From the NCBI GenBank assembly GCA_014526335.1, contig JACTAT010000039.1, positions 4,264,202 to 4,328,201 on the forward strand: a stretch of 64,000 nucleotides of DNA. Reading direction: 5' to 3'. Each line of letters begins with the position of its first letter. Positions within the stretch are counted from its first letter, which is position 1. A program made the position numbers and the translations under genes. Source of the DNA: Chrysaora quinquecirrha. Its lineage: Eukaryota > Cnidaria > Scyphozoa > Semaeostomeae > Pelagiidae. This document shows, piece by piece, positions 22,384 through 34,800 of this stretch. Below the pieces are notes generated by a model. That model saw nothing but the letters and a program-made list of their open reading frames with translations. It was not told the origin of the DNA and searched no databases.

Positions 22384-22622
22384 CACGTTCTGAACGCCTG
22401 TAAACTCAATTCTCGGTGTATCATAGAAAGAGGCTAACAAGCTATTACAAGCTCTTATACCTGCTACTGTTCAATATACCACAGTTTAGTCCCTTTCAAG
22501 TACAACGTCTTCGATCTTTCAACACTGTTGTATCGACTTCAATGCAATATCTCTCTCTTTATAATTCAGAAGCCAAGAGAATGTCGGACTGAATCTCAGC
22601 CAGGTAGTATCCAAGTATACCA

Positions 22623-22824
22623 CTATAACACCAGTTGGAAATTCTTGATAAAGCTTTCCACAGCTTCAAAGCAGAATATATACTGCTGTAAGTTCTGAAT
22701 CATAAAAGCTCTTTCTAGTCTCAATGTTTTAACTGTCTGGTGAATGTCAATTATATCCTCAGTTTGAAGTCTTTCGAATATGATACTTAATGCAATGAAG
22801 ATCCCAGTGCGACCAACTCCAGTG
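22623..22824 (-). CDS. PTPRF/PTPRD/PTPRS-like: Receptor exon 28: end of D2 and stop
   Basis: Continues the signature as [20 protein letters not shown], then [17 protein letters not shown], and stops at TAG (22623-22625). This C-terminus is the usual LAR end point. Confidence 0.96.
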
Positions 22825-25800
22825 CTAAGAATAAAGAAACAGCTTGTTAGGAAAGGAAAAAGTTTGGTAAGACTTGACGTAATACTGCTAGGACAGGAAT
22901 ATAGCACCACCTAACAAGGGGGATTATGTATAAAAACCTGAGGTTCTAGCAGAGTGTCCTGTGAGAGGAAGAGTCCCTCGCAAACAACGCTAGAAATACG
23001 TCACATCTTTGACTAGTATCTGCCTTCATACTAAATGAAGCAAGGTTAATGAAGCCCACACTATGCTGTACTTATTCTAAAAGATTAGCCAACTAGCAAA
23101 GCTAGGACCATTTCTACGCTTCAGTGTAAACTAACATGATCTATCCAAGAAATTCCAATAAATATTCTCACATAGAGGCTTGTTTTGTTTAGCTAATGCC
23201 ACACATTAATCTTCCTGGATTCCTAGACGAACTTGAGAATTAATGAGATTTTTGGAACAATTTAGAAAAGCTCCACAGAAACGAATTTCTGAATTTTGAA
23301 ATCTTTCTATATAGGCGCAATACTGTCATACTAGTCACTGTTCTCAAGAATTATTAAAAGTATCTTACCTATACCCTAGTACCATAGCCATACCAAACTA
23401 AAGCGAAATACCCATACCCATACCAAAGTAGCTACTACCTATGTATTGCTTCATAAAAGCTTATTTATTACCTATTTTCTACATATTTATTAGACTTATT
23501 ACCTGATTCCTAGTTATCGCTATTGAATTGGATGGCTGGACGCTCAAACTAACGAACAACAACAACAATGTGAGCGAAAGTTAGGGACTTTGGACAAGTC
23601 TACCTATTTATTGCTTCAGAAAAGCATGTGGTACTAAAAGATATTTCAATATAAATCAACGTCTACTTACTTGCTGTGAACCAGGATAGGACCAGAAGAG
23701 CCTCCTTGGTTCTTCATCTTGCTTACATGACCGATTAGCCGGATTATTCCCTCCGGTGAAACGGGAACCTCATTTTTGTGGAAATTGATATATTGAAACT
23801 GGGTAACTGTCCGCGTATCTCCGTCCTGAAAAAATTCACATCAAAACGTTCAAGCATCTTTGCACAGCGCGAGTGAAAAGAAAAACAATACACAGGCCCA
23901 CCGTTAAAATCATTTGAAAGCAGTGGTATAACCCAAATTCAGGGACGCTGCAGGGGGTGGCATCAAACCAAAAGCGCTTGGTATTTTTATGACTGATAGT
24001 TTTCAACGATATAAGGTCAATGCTACGCAGGTAAATGAACGAAAAACAGGACTTTCACGCCCCTGGAGTCCTCGATTTTTTAAAAGTGACGAAAATTGAT
24101 TTTTCAATTATAGTCTGTCTTACGAACTTGTGCCTGGTGGCTTAAGCTATAGGTAACTATAACTACCGTCACTATAGGTAAACAATAGTACAGTACTCAA
24201 GGTTTAAAACGCATGTGATTTGCAATTGGCTACTAAAAGTTGATAGAAAGCTTAAACATATCAACTTACCCTAGCATCTGTGACTTTGAATTCTCGTATG
24301 AAGAAGTTCGCCTCTCTCGCTTCAGTGCTTGGTTCTATTATATAGAAGTGGCATCGTTCTGATTTACCAGTGGGCCAGTATTTATGGCACATTTCCTGAA
24401 AAGATAAAACAGTAATCAGAAAAGTGAAGCTATTTAACTGGGTATTCAACACTACCAAGTTTGAGGAATACTGCGGGAAGACCAATAGAATTAACTGAAG
24501 AGTCCAAGTGAGAAAACAAACTCCTTCTGCATATACCGAACAGGCATTTTGGGTCTGATATAGATAGATATTAAATTTAAAACCCCTGCTATGGAAACAT
24601 AACAGAAACAAGCAATAGTAGCATATCCATACTAGCATCTTTTGTTCTATAGTTGGCTACCTATTGGAGACATGGTGCCTACGCCTGTGGCTCCCTGTTC
24701 TTTTCTGATCCTCATAACTCGGATTCTTCTGTCACTCGAGCCTGCTTCCATCTTAACCTACCGCTTCTGTATTAGCTTATCCCGTGTACTGAGATTTCTG
24801 ACTTATCTTATAACGTAGTTCTCGTGCAGCTATGTTCAAAGATGAAAAGACAGTAATACGGCTTAAGGCCTATTTCCACTACATTTGCATTCGCTGTTCG
24901 CCGTTCGCTAGCGGTCAGAAAAAGGCGAACGCAAAGCGATGTTCAAGTGAAGTTCAACCTTTCGTAAAGGTCTTACTTTGTTTATGGCCTAAAATTGATC
25001 GCAAGAGTTGTTTTCTGTTCAGTAGCGACTTGCGAACCAGGAAATTCGCTAGCGAACAGTAAATGCGAACGAAATGGAAATGGGAATTTTAAGCAAGCTA
25101 AAAATTTGGCAAGGGTGAATGGATCTATAAAAAAAATATTAAACAAGATGACCAATGACAGACTAATTACAAATGCTCACCTTGTCTCTGTCAACCAAAT
25201 CAGTCAACATTACAATGATCGAACAACGTTGCTCCATAACCATACGCCAGAAATCTGCAGCGGTTTCCTTTGTTGGTCCTTGGGTGGCAATAAATGCACC
25301 ACGCTCTTTGTAACCCTGTAAAAATAGTGGCATTGTGAAAACCATGAGACGTTGATGCAAACAGCAAAGGGTACAAAGGTCCAATCCGTTCTTGGGGCCT
25401 ATACAAGTAGCGAGTGGAGTTATTAAGTTTCACTGGACAGTAATGAATCAGGGCACATAACCCAAAGCTTGCAGTCAGCGAAATAAAAGATTTGAATAAA
25501 GAACTTAGGATATCATTTAAAATTGCAATAAACAGCGGAAACATTGTCCGGACAACATTTATTAAATCACCCAGAGTGTGCGGAAAATTACAACGAGGAT
25601 TGTTTTCGAATAATTGGCAGGGCTAGATCCTCATTTCATCTCAGCGATTTGGAATCTGTTCACATCAAAACCAAAAAGCCGATTCTGTGTAGACTTCGAA
25701 GAATGTCTGGTGAAAGAAGTTTTTAGGTATTGTTCAAAGTTGTTTCCGCTATTCATCGCAATCTTAAAATTATGTACGCTCAAAAACAGTATATACAATT

Positions 25801-28800
25801 GTATAAACATCTGAATACTTACGTCGACATGGCTAGCGTTAATGTAGTCTGATCCTTCTTGTCCTCTAACTGCCTCGAGACATACTCTGTTTGATTCAAC
25901 TATACAAGAAAAACCTTGATTTAGAAACTGTATAATCTAAAACAATATTTTCAGCTTGTCAAACAACACGAGTGATAGGAATTAAGTATTAGAAAGATCA
26001 AATCAAAACAAAACGACTGTACTTACAAGGTAATATAGACGGCACCCTGTTCTTCGATTCGTTTCCTGGAACATTTGCTGCTAAATTCGCAGGATCTGGT
26101 ACAGTGGCACAGATAATCACCTTTTGGGAAAAAGCAGAAAGTTTAATAGAGATTTCTACAAGAATATCTATGTGCAGCGGTATATAAGTTTTGTATACTG
26201 CTCTCATTCCATCCTTCTTTCATTTCATAACTATTCGATAAAGCAGGTTAAGAGCTACGTGTCAGCTGAAGATGACGTGGACCTGCTACTACTCTTACTC
26301 TAACGCTTTCGTAATGCTAATGTTAAATGATAAAGTTCAGTCCAGCTTCAAAAGGGGCTGTATGGATAGGTTAAACGTTTGGATAGCACAATATTCTAAG
26401 AAAGGAGGCAAAGGCACAACCAAGGTATAACACAGGTAGAACAACAACAAAGGTACAAAAAGTTACAACAAGACGATATAATGTAACATTATGAAAACTT
26501 TGGAGGGCTATAGCCTGGAATTAAGCTGTCTCGTAACAGCTTTGGACTTGGGAGAAGCTGAGAGTGGACAAGCTAGAACTGACACGCAGGAAGATGACAA
26601 GCTGAACACTCCTTGCCAAAAAGGCTGGAACACTTTGAATATTTTTCAACACTGCCACTTTTAAGAGGCATACCCCCTGACTGAGGTAAGGTAAAGCTTA
26701 TTTATAACATAATGTCCCCCTATTTTTGAAAATGTATAATCCCAATTTGAGTAAGAATAAGAAAAGGAAGAGGGAATTTTCAATAGGGTATAGATACTTA
26801 CTTAAACAAAACAGAATGTGAGAGGCTGCTTAAAATGATTAAACTCGCTGTTCTGATAATTGAGAATACAAGTTTAGTTTGAAAAAGGAGGTTTTGGGAG
26901 TGTTGTTTACTGAAAGACAAAGTGTAGTTTTCTTACGCTGTAGTCTCTTTCAATAAGCACATCACTGTGTTTGTTCAATTCACTCATCTTCTTGAAATAA
27001 CTCGAGAATTCTGCAGCTGATACTGCCGTACTTCCTGACTGAATGGCATCCAAAATGGCATCATGAATGAAAATGTATTGATCCTAAGAGAAAAAATGAA
27101 TATGAAATAAATGTCCAATAAACAGACATTCAGATGACGTAATGAAAAACACACTGAAATTACAAATAAAAAAAAAGGACAAATAAGGCCCATTTCCACT
27201 TCGTTCGCATTCGCTGTTCGCTGTTCGCTGGCCATCGAAAACTGGCGAGCGCGAAGCGATTTTGATTTCCGCTGCAAGTCAAGCTAAAGCTTTCGCAAAA
27301 TTTTTACTTTTTTATCGCCTTAAATTGATCACGAAGGTTGTATTCTGTTCGCAAGCGAGCGGCGAACTGCAAATTCGCTAGCAAACAGCGAATGCGAACG
27401 AAATGGAAATAGGCCTTAATAGTCATCTCACAGTTTCCCACGAGCTAAGTGGTGTTCAAAATACAAAGCCGATTAAGCTAAGGATTATCTGATTGCTGCA
27501 TCAGGTTATATATTCTGCCTAAGTAAATTGTTTCAGTCTGTGTTTGACGTACATAATTGATGAAAAAAGGTTTTAAGTGTGTTCAAAGATATCAAGTCTG
27601 TTTCAAGATGTTTCCAAAAGTTTGTATAGCTCAAAGATATACACTTATTAAAGGATCTACAAATATCAATGATACTCACATCATTTTGAACCATGAAGTT
27701 TCTCTGCGACCGCAGCATAGTTACATAGCCATAGATGTCTATAGTATGTTCATTCTTGATTCTTTCCAACATTGAGTACACAACAATAAAGCACCCAGTT
27801 CTTCCTACACCAGCACTACAAGAGAAATTGGCAAAACTCAATGGACAAGGAAAACGGAAGACAGTTTATTTTAGTTGAAAACTATCAAATGCAGCTCAAA
27901 AGTCATTCATCTCTTTGCTTTTTTATTCAGCAAAACTTTAATCGCAGAAACCAGTATGACAAAACTGAGTGTTAACATCTATTATACCAAACTAAGACAT
28001 TCTTTGAAAGCTGAATGAAATAGCTGCTAGATGAAAAACTTATTCAAAAGCAGAGAAGAACATTCTGCTCACTCCCCCTTTTCCAGAAACGTTTCAAAAT
28101 CTTGCTTAAGATCAAAAATTGCTTGGCATGCATATCGTAAAGGTTTCACACACAACCCTTATTTGTCAAAGCAGGGCCTGAGAAGCAATAGGGCCTAAAG
28201 ATAAAAGGGCGTAGCGAATTTACAAGTAATCCGTCCTAGAAGCTGTGCTGTCACGAGTCGAATGGGCTTTGGTAGCTCACGCCAGTATCAACCTTACAAA
28301 ATGACAATTAATAACGAAGTCATAATCTCGTTACCTGCAGTGAACCATAATAGGCCCAACATTTCCATCGACTTCTTTTCTGACTACTTCTGTAAACGAC
28401 AGCAGTACGGCTGGATTTCGTGGCACACCTAAATCTGGCCAAGCGGTGAACTGGAATTGTTTCACAATGCGATTTTCAGTGCCATCGGCCTGCAAAAATT
28501 TATTTAATTTTTTAAAACTGGGAGATTGCTGGCCTCGTCTGCAAGACAACAGTGCGTAGACCTATTACAAGAGTCTCAGTTCCGCTCATAAAATCAAGAC
28601 CATCAACCACATCGATTCCCCACACTGAGAACACGTTTCAGAGGCACAGAACTAGTCTGAGCATAACAGGTACTCGTGTAATAAGTCCAAAAAGTGCCAG
28701 AGAATAGAAGATAATTTCCATTTTTCATTCATGAAATTTATTGTGTATATATTGGTAATTTCTGGCACAGCAACGTTGGCTTAGTCACATGGTCATCGGT

Positions 28801-31800
28801 TTTCTACACCAGGTTGATCAGCAACGTACATTTATATAAACCTTAAAACTGGCAGAAAATTCCCAGATTTTCGATAAATGAAAAGCAACGGAATAGTTTG
28901 ACTTACATGATTGATTTCAAACGTTCGCTTTGCATAATTAGCCAGCTCGACTTGTTCGATTTTCCGCACACGGATTTTTCCATACGTCGTGATTTCGGTA
29001 TCCGGCCAATACTGATGGCATTTGCTCTGTGAAATCGGAAAAGAAAATATATTCAGAAGGCCTTGACTACTAGTCGTCTCTCTGCTGTTTCTTAAACAAA
29101 ACGAAAGGGAAACGAAACTTGGTTTGAGGAAGCAGAACTCAACAATCAAGAAGTTAAGACCTCGTTTAGACGGCAACAGATCCGGGTGGATCCATTCCCA
29201 AAAAGGGCAAGGTAGGCTTTTCTTTTACAAGGGTACGCATGGATCCGTTTCTTTATGGGCACGGGATCGTATTGTTTCCGAGATGCTAGAACAGCGGATC
29301 CATTTAGATCCGTTTCCGGATCCATTTGTATCCGTTTCCGATCCGTTTAAACGCAATGAAATCGTACCCGAAAGGTATACCGGTCTTTTTGAATCCGTAT
29401 CTTTTTCTCTCTAGTCAACGGGATTCCAGTACATCAGGTAGAATATCTAGGCCTTAGCGATACGGCATTTTTAATTAATCTTCACATAGTGAATTCTATA
29501 CTTAAGTGTCTATACTGCCGATTACTTTAATAATTGCAACTGTAATTATACTTGGACAAATTTAGTTCAATATAAACTTCCTATAACATTTGTTTTCCTA
29601 ATCGTAAACGGAAAGTAAATGCGAAGTTTCGATTCTTAGAGACCTCAGGTTGGGGAAAATAGAGGTGCACCTGAAGGGTAAAGAGTGTACTGACCCACTA
29701 ACGAATCAATGGGACACGTAAATTATAAAATTATTTTAGACTCACCCTTCCTCTCTCTTCTAACTTTGTCATCATCACAATTGTTGTGCAGTTGTTCTCC
29801 CAACAGGCTTTCCAGAAATCATTGACAGTGTTCTGCATAGGGCCTTGCGTGGCTATGAAGGCTTTCTCTTTATTATAACCCTAAAAAATGTGTAAAATAT
29901 CTCTATTTATCTATCTTTGTCATAATCGCCTACATTGATCTATATATATAGGTATCACGTACAGTGGTTAATATGCAAGTAAAAGGGAAAAAAGCTAAAC
30001 AGTAAACTAAGGAAGAAATTCAGTATTTTAGAAGTGGGACCGCATGATCTATTACTTCAAAACATTAATTTAGCAGCCCAGGCTAGATAAGCTTTGCTTC
30101 TCTTTGGTCGCGTAGAATACAACGATTTTTATATTTAGACTTTTAGTTTTAAAGCTGTTACGAAAAAACCTGAATTGAATTGAACTGAATGGTAGAAAGA
30201 GACCATGGCCTGGCCAGACGATCAAACATTGTTTGTCAAACAAAATTTTGTAAGTATGGTCCAAAGTGTAATAAGAACTACTTACATCAATAAAGTTTCC
30301 ATTGAAATAATCAGATCCAACTTCTCCATCATACTCTAATACAACTCTTGTATGGTCATCTAATGGGAACAAATCAACACATTATTGTTTATACCTTACT
30401 TGTAAATACAAAAATTCAAAGCGAGCGATCTCGATTTGGTGTAGTCTCGGTCTGATGAGCGATAATTGGGATTCAGGTAAAAAGTCTATATAAAGGCTAA
30501 AAAATAGATGTATGCTCATCTCTCCAGGTGGGTTAGTTTTAAAGCTAACCCAGGTTAGTGTTCGAAAATGTAGTCTAGGGCAACACTGGGGCAAACCCGT
30601 GTTTGAGATGAGCATGCTAACTCATGTTTAAAAAACCACAATCCCATTAAACTGTGCGCCTCGAAGTAAATAATTTGCTTCGTCTGCCATATATCATTTT
30701 GATGGTTGTACTACGCAAGCGTGTTATAATTAACCCAGTTTCGTCCCTGATCAACGCTTACACTACAAACCGAAAGTAACCCAGGTCAAACTAACCGGCT
30801 GAGTTTGTTGTAAATGTAGTTTAAATAGGACTCAGAGAACGTGACATAACACCTGTTGAAATTCAATAGGCCACTTTTACCCTTGTACAGACCAATCAAA
30901 TCTTTAGAGACAAATAGGCATAGAATATTAAAGACAAAAATCATCAAAAACGTAAGCATGGATAACTGCTTTGAGAACTTACAAGCTAGAAGATTTGGGT
31001 ATCGATTCTTGGCCTTGTTATGTGGTTGACTTGATGCTTCAGATGGATGGTTTTACCAGGATCGATCGACTAAATAAGGGGAAGAAGGTATTTTTACAAC
31101 CTTAAACAATGATTTTAAGTGAAATCGAATGCAAAAGCTAATAAATATTTGGTTTCGAAAGGAAAAACGAGTGTAAATGACTCAAAGTTTCGGAGCAATA
31201 CGTATCGTATAGCTCTAGCATGATATAACCCTTATCCGGTCTCAATCAAGATGCTCTGAAAGCTATCCAGTCTAGTTTAAACATGGCCCGGATCTGATTG
31301 ATAAAAGATAAATGGACAGGTTTGAAAGTAGACCGGCTACAACAGTCCCTCTGACTCGATGTAATTGTTGTTGTTCAGGGCAGCTCGTGAATCTATTAGT
31401 GACCTATCAGTTCTCCGGAGCATAACAGAGATTTGTGTAGCGAGTCTAATTTGAATGTTAAAATAGAAAAAGAAATATAATTGGTAATAGTACCTCAAAT
31501 TCTTCAACAATTTTTTCAGCATCATCATCCTTGCTAAGCATGACGTGGGCTGCAAAATCGGAAACAGGGATAGGCGGGTGGGTGATCATTTTTTCAGTAG
31601 GATATTTCATTCGATGCAATTCAATTAAATCCTTTGGTTTGTCATCTTTGACGACGGAGCCGTTCTTTCCTCGCAGCGGTTTCTTGCATTCCTCATCCGT
31701 CGGGTGATCTGATCTGCCGCAACGTCTCCTGAAAGTAGAATAAACCACGTGTAAATGAAGAGAAAAGAAAACAAAAGAGGGAGAGCCTTGGGCTGCATGA

Positions 31801-34800
31801 CTTGAAGAGTAATTGGAGAGTCAGCTCAATAGCTCGGTGGAAGCGTCGTTGGCTCACAGGTCATGCATCCCAGGTTCAAAATCCAATCTATTATGGTATG
31901 TCACTTGGTAAAACAATTTAGCAAAAATTTATCGAGAAAAAAAACAAAGTCAACAATAAACAAAACAACATAATGAGGGCTACCTTTTGAAGTATATAGC
32001 CAGCACTACAACAACAACAACAAGGAGTAACGATACAATAATCCCTGCAATCAGCGCTCCATTTCCACCGCTCTTCTCCTTCGCAGAGGTATTGCTTGCA
32101 CCCATTTTCGCAGTGGTTTTGTTATCATTATTGTCCTCCTTCTTTTCAACAGGCTTGTGATCAAGAGTAATCGCCCTGGTAAGGTTACTCGATTTGTAAA
32201 TGTATTCAGAATCTTGCTTCACATATGATCTACTGAAAAATCGATACGTATGTCCAGGAGTGAGTCTCTTGTTTTCGTAATCGCCGATTTTGCTTCCATC
32301 GCCGACGATTATTTCTCTAGGCAACTCTTTGGGGAGAACTTCGGCTGTGACATAAACCTTCGGGTTTTCTGATGATCTTCGAATTCGTTTGTTTTTAAAC
32401 ATGCTGTCTGGAATTCTGTTCGTCAACTGAGAACCTTTATAGTTTGCTCCATAGTCAACAACATAGAGTTGGTAGAACCTAAATAGATGATAAATAGTTA
32501 TACCCTGCACTTATAGTCAGTTACTTATAATTGGCTAGTAAGATAGTTTGTTATGGTTAATTAGTTAGTAAGCTAGTTAGTTAGTTAGTTAATTAGTTAG
32601 TTAATATTAGTTGATAAGTAAGTTATTTAACTTGTTAGTCATTTAGTAAGTCTACTCGTCAGCAAGTTAGTTAGGTAGTCGGATATAGTTAGTTAACAAC
32701 AGGTTAGTAAGTTCCTTCGTGGATCCTTCGTTGGTTAGAAAGTTGGTTAGTTCTTGGTTAGTTAGTTAGATAGTTAGTTAGTTAGCTAGTCAGTTAGTTA
32801 GTTACTGGTTAGTTAGTTACATAGTTAGTTACTGGTTAGTTAGTTAGATAGTTAGCTACTTAGTTAGTTATTAGTTACTTAGTTAGATAGTTAATTAGTT
32901 AGTTAGTTAGTTAGTTAGTTAGTTGGTTTGTTAGTTTGGTTAAGGTTAGTTGGTTAGTTATTTGGTTGGCTGGTCAGTTAGTTTGTTTGTTGGTTAGAAA
33001 GTAAATGAGCTAGCTAGCTAGTAAGTTAGTTAGCTAGTAAGTTAGTTAGTTAGCTAGTTAGTTAGTTAGTTAGTCAGTCAGTTAGGGAGTTAGGTTAATC
33101 AGTTGGTTATTTAGTTAAACAGTGACTTATTTCGTTCGTTTATTTGATCAACAACCCCAAATAGCATATTTCAAAGGGCGTATAATGCCTACTTACTCTA
33201 TATCACCGTTGATGACTGGTGACGGTGACATGATGAGCGAAACTTTGGTGCCATCTACGATTTTAACTCCTCTCGGTGGCTCAACTGAAGGTGGAGCTAA
33301 AAAAGAACAAAACATATGTTCATAGTATTGTAAAATAAAAATCTATGTTAAACCTTAATGGCAGAAGAGCAAAATAAATGCAATAGGAAATCTATCATAC
33401 CAGATTTCTTAGTCCAGAACTGAATAACTTTTCTCTGACCAGTTCCTGACAAAGTCACAACCCATACTGAAACAGTATAGTAAAGAAATGGTTTCAGGTT
33501 GCCAAAGTAAGTAGAATTCATTCTTGCAGGAATAAGTTGCTCTTCACTGCTACGGACTCTTTGCTCATTTCCTGACGCGTCTTTGTATGATTTAGAGCCA
33601 GCAGCTGTCACCTGAATGAAATACAAGCAAATCAATTACAATATTACTCTCCTTTCATCATATCCCACTGTCTTCCTTATGATATCTGTTTTCCACAAGT
33701 GAGATAATATGTAATAACTCTACGATTTACTATTATTGCATTCAAAATAGAGAAAAATACCTTATAGCGAAGAATCGTGAATCCAGGTGTAGAAACTGGT
33801 GGCTCCCACTTTACGAGAACTGAATTACTTGTAATGCCAGACACGGAGACAGATTTGACGAATGGTAAGGCTGCAAAGAAAAACGAATATAGCTAAAATC
33901 GTAAAGCTGAAAATGGGGCTGGGGGTAAATCTACGACCTTTGCTGTGACACGTGCCAAGACGTGCAATAAAAACGTCTCAAGTCACTCACTTTGGTCATC
34001 TGTTTTCGATATGACGGCTACACTAGCCGGTCCATTCCCTGCTGATGTGTATGCTTTGATTCTGAATGAATACTCAGTTCTAACTTGCAATCCCCCGATT
34101 ATCATTTCCAGCTTCGCACTCTCATCGGTAACTATGAATTCTTTGGTTCTCTTCTCCCCATTGGCAGTCATTTTATAGCTTATAACATACTTGGTTATCT
34201 TTCCACGTCTCAGCCACGGATCAGGAGACTCCCACGTAACTCTGATTGATGTAGCCGATTGAGTAATCGCACGGACGCCTTGCGGGGCCTCGCCTGGCTT
34301 ACCATCGGGCATTTTGACCCAGACAGTAGCTTCCAGTGACCAGTCTTTAGGCAGCTGTGCGGAAACTTTAAAGCAGTACCAAACACCTCTATCCAACCCC
34401 TTGAAAATGTAATCTCGAGTCCAGACATCGACATACTTCGTCCTGATGCTGGCTAAATTGTCGTACTTCTTTAGACTTTTTCCATACACGACCTTGTATT
34501 GCATAACGCCGGGATAGTCGGGTCGCCATGCCAGACTAAGATCTGTTTTTGTCGGGTCGCGTAAAGTAGCCCAACGGATTTTCGGCGCAGCTGGTAGACG
34601 TTTTGGTGTCTTGACATAGAGTTTGACGCTCCTTGCTCCATCTCCTTTGAGAGTGTAAGCAGCAACCCTCACTTGGTATGTCGTTGCAGGTTCAACATGC
34701 TCTATGACTACTGCTTGCTAGAAATTAAATGCAAACGAGCTCAAGGAAATTCATTAAAGGAAATTCATTAGTGCATGGCATGTAGGTTTATTAGTTAGTC

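Noticed and set aside
24832..25321. Plus-strand genes of 76 and 108 codons
   Set aside because: They are the opposite strand of a MITE and of receptor exon 25.
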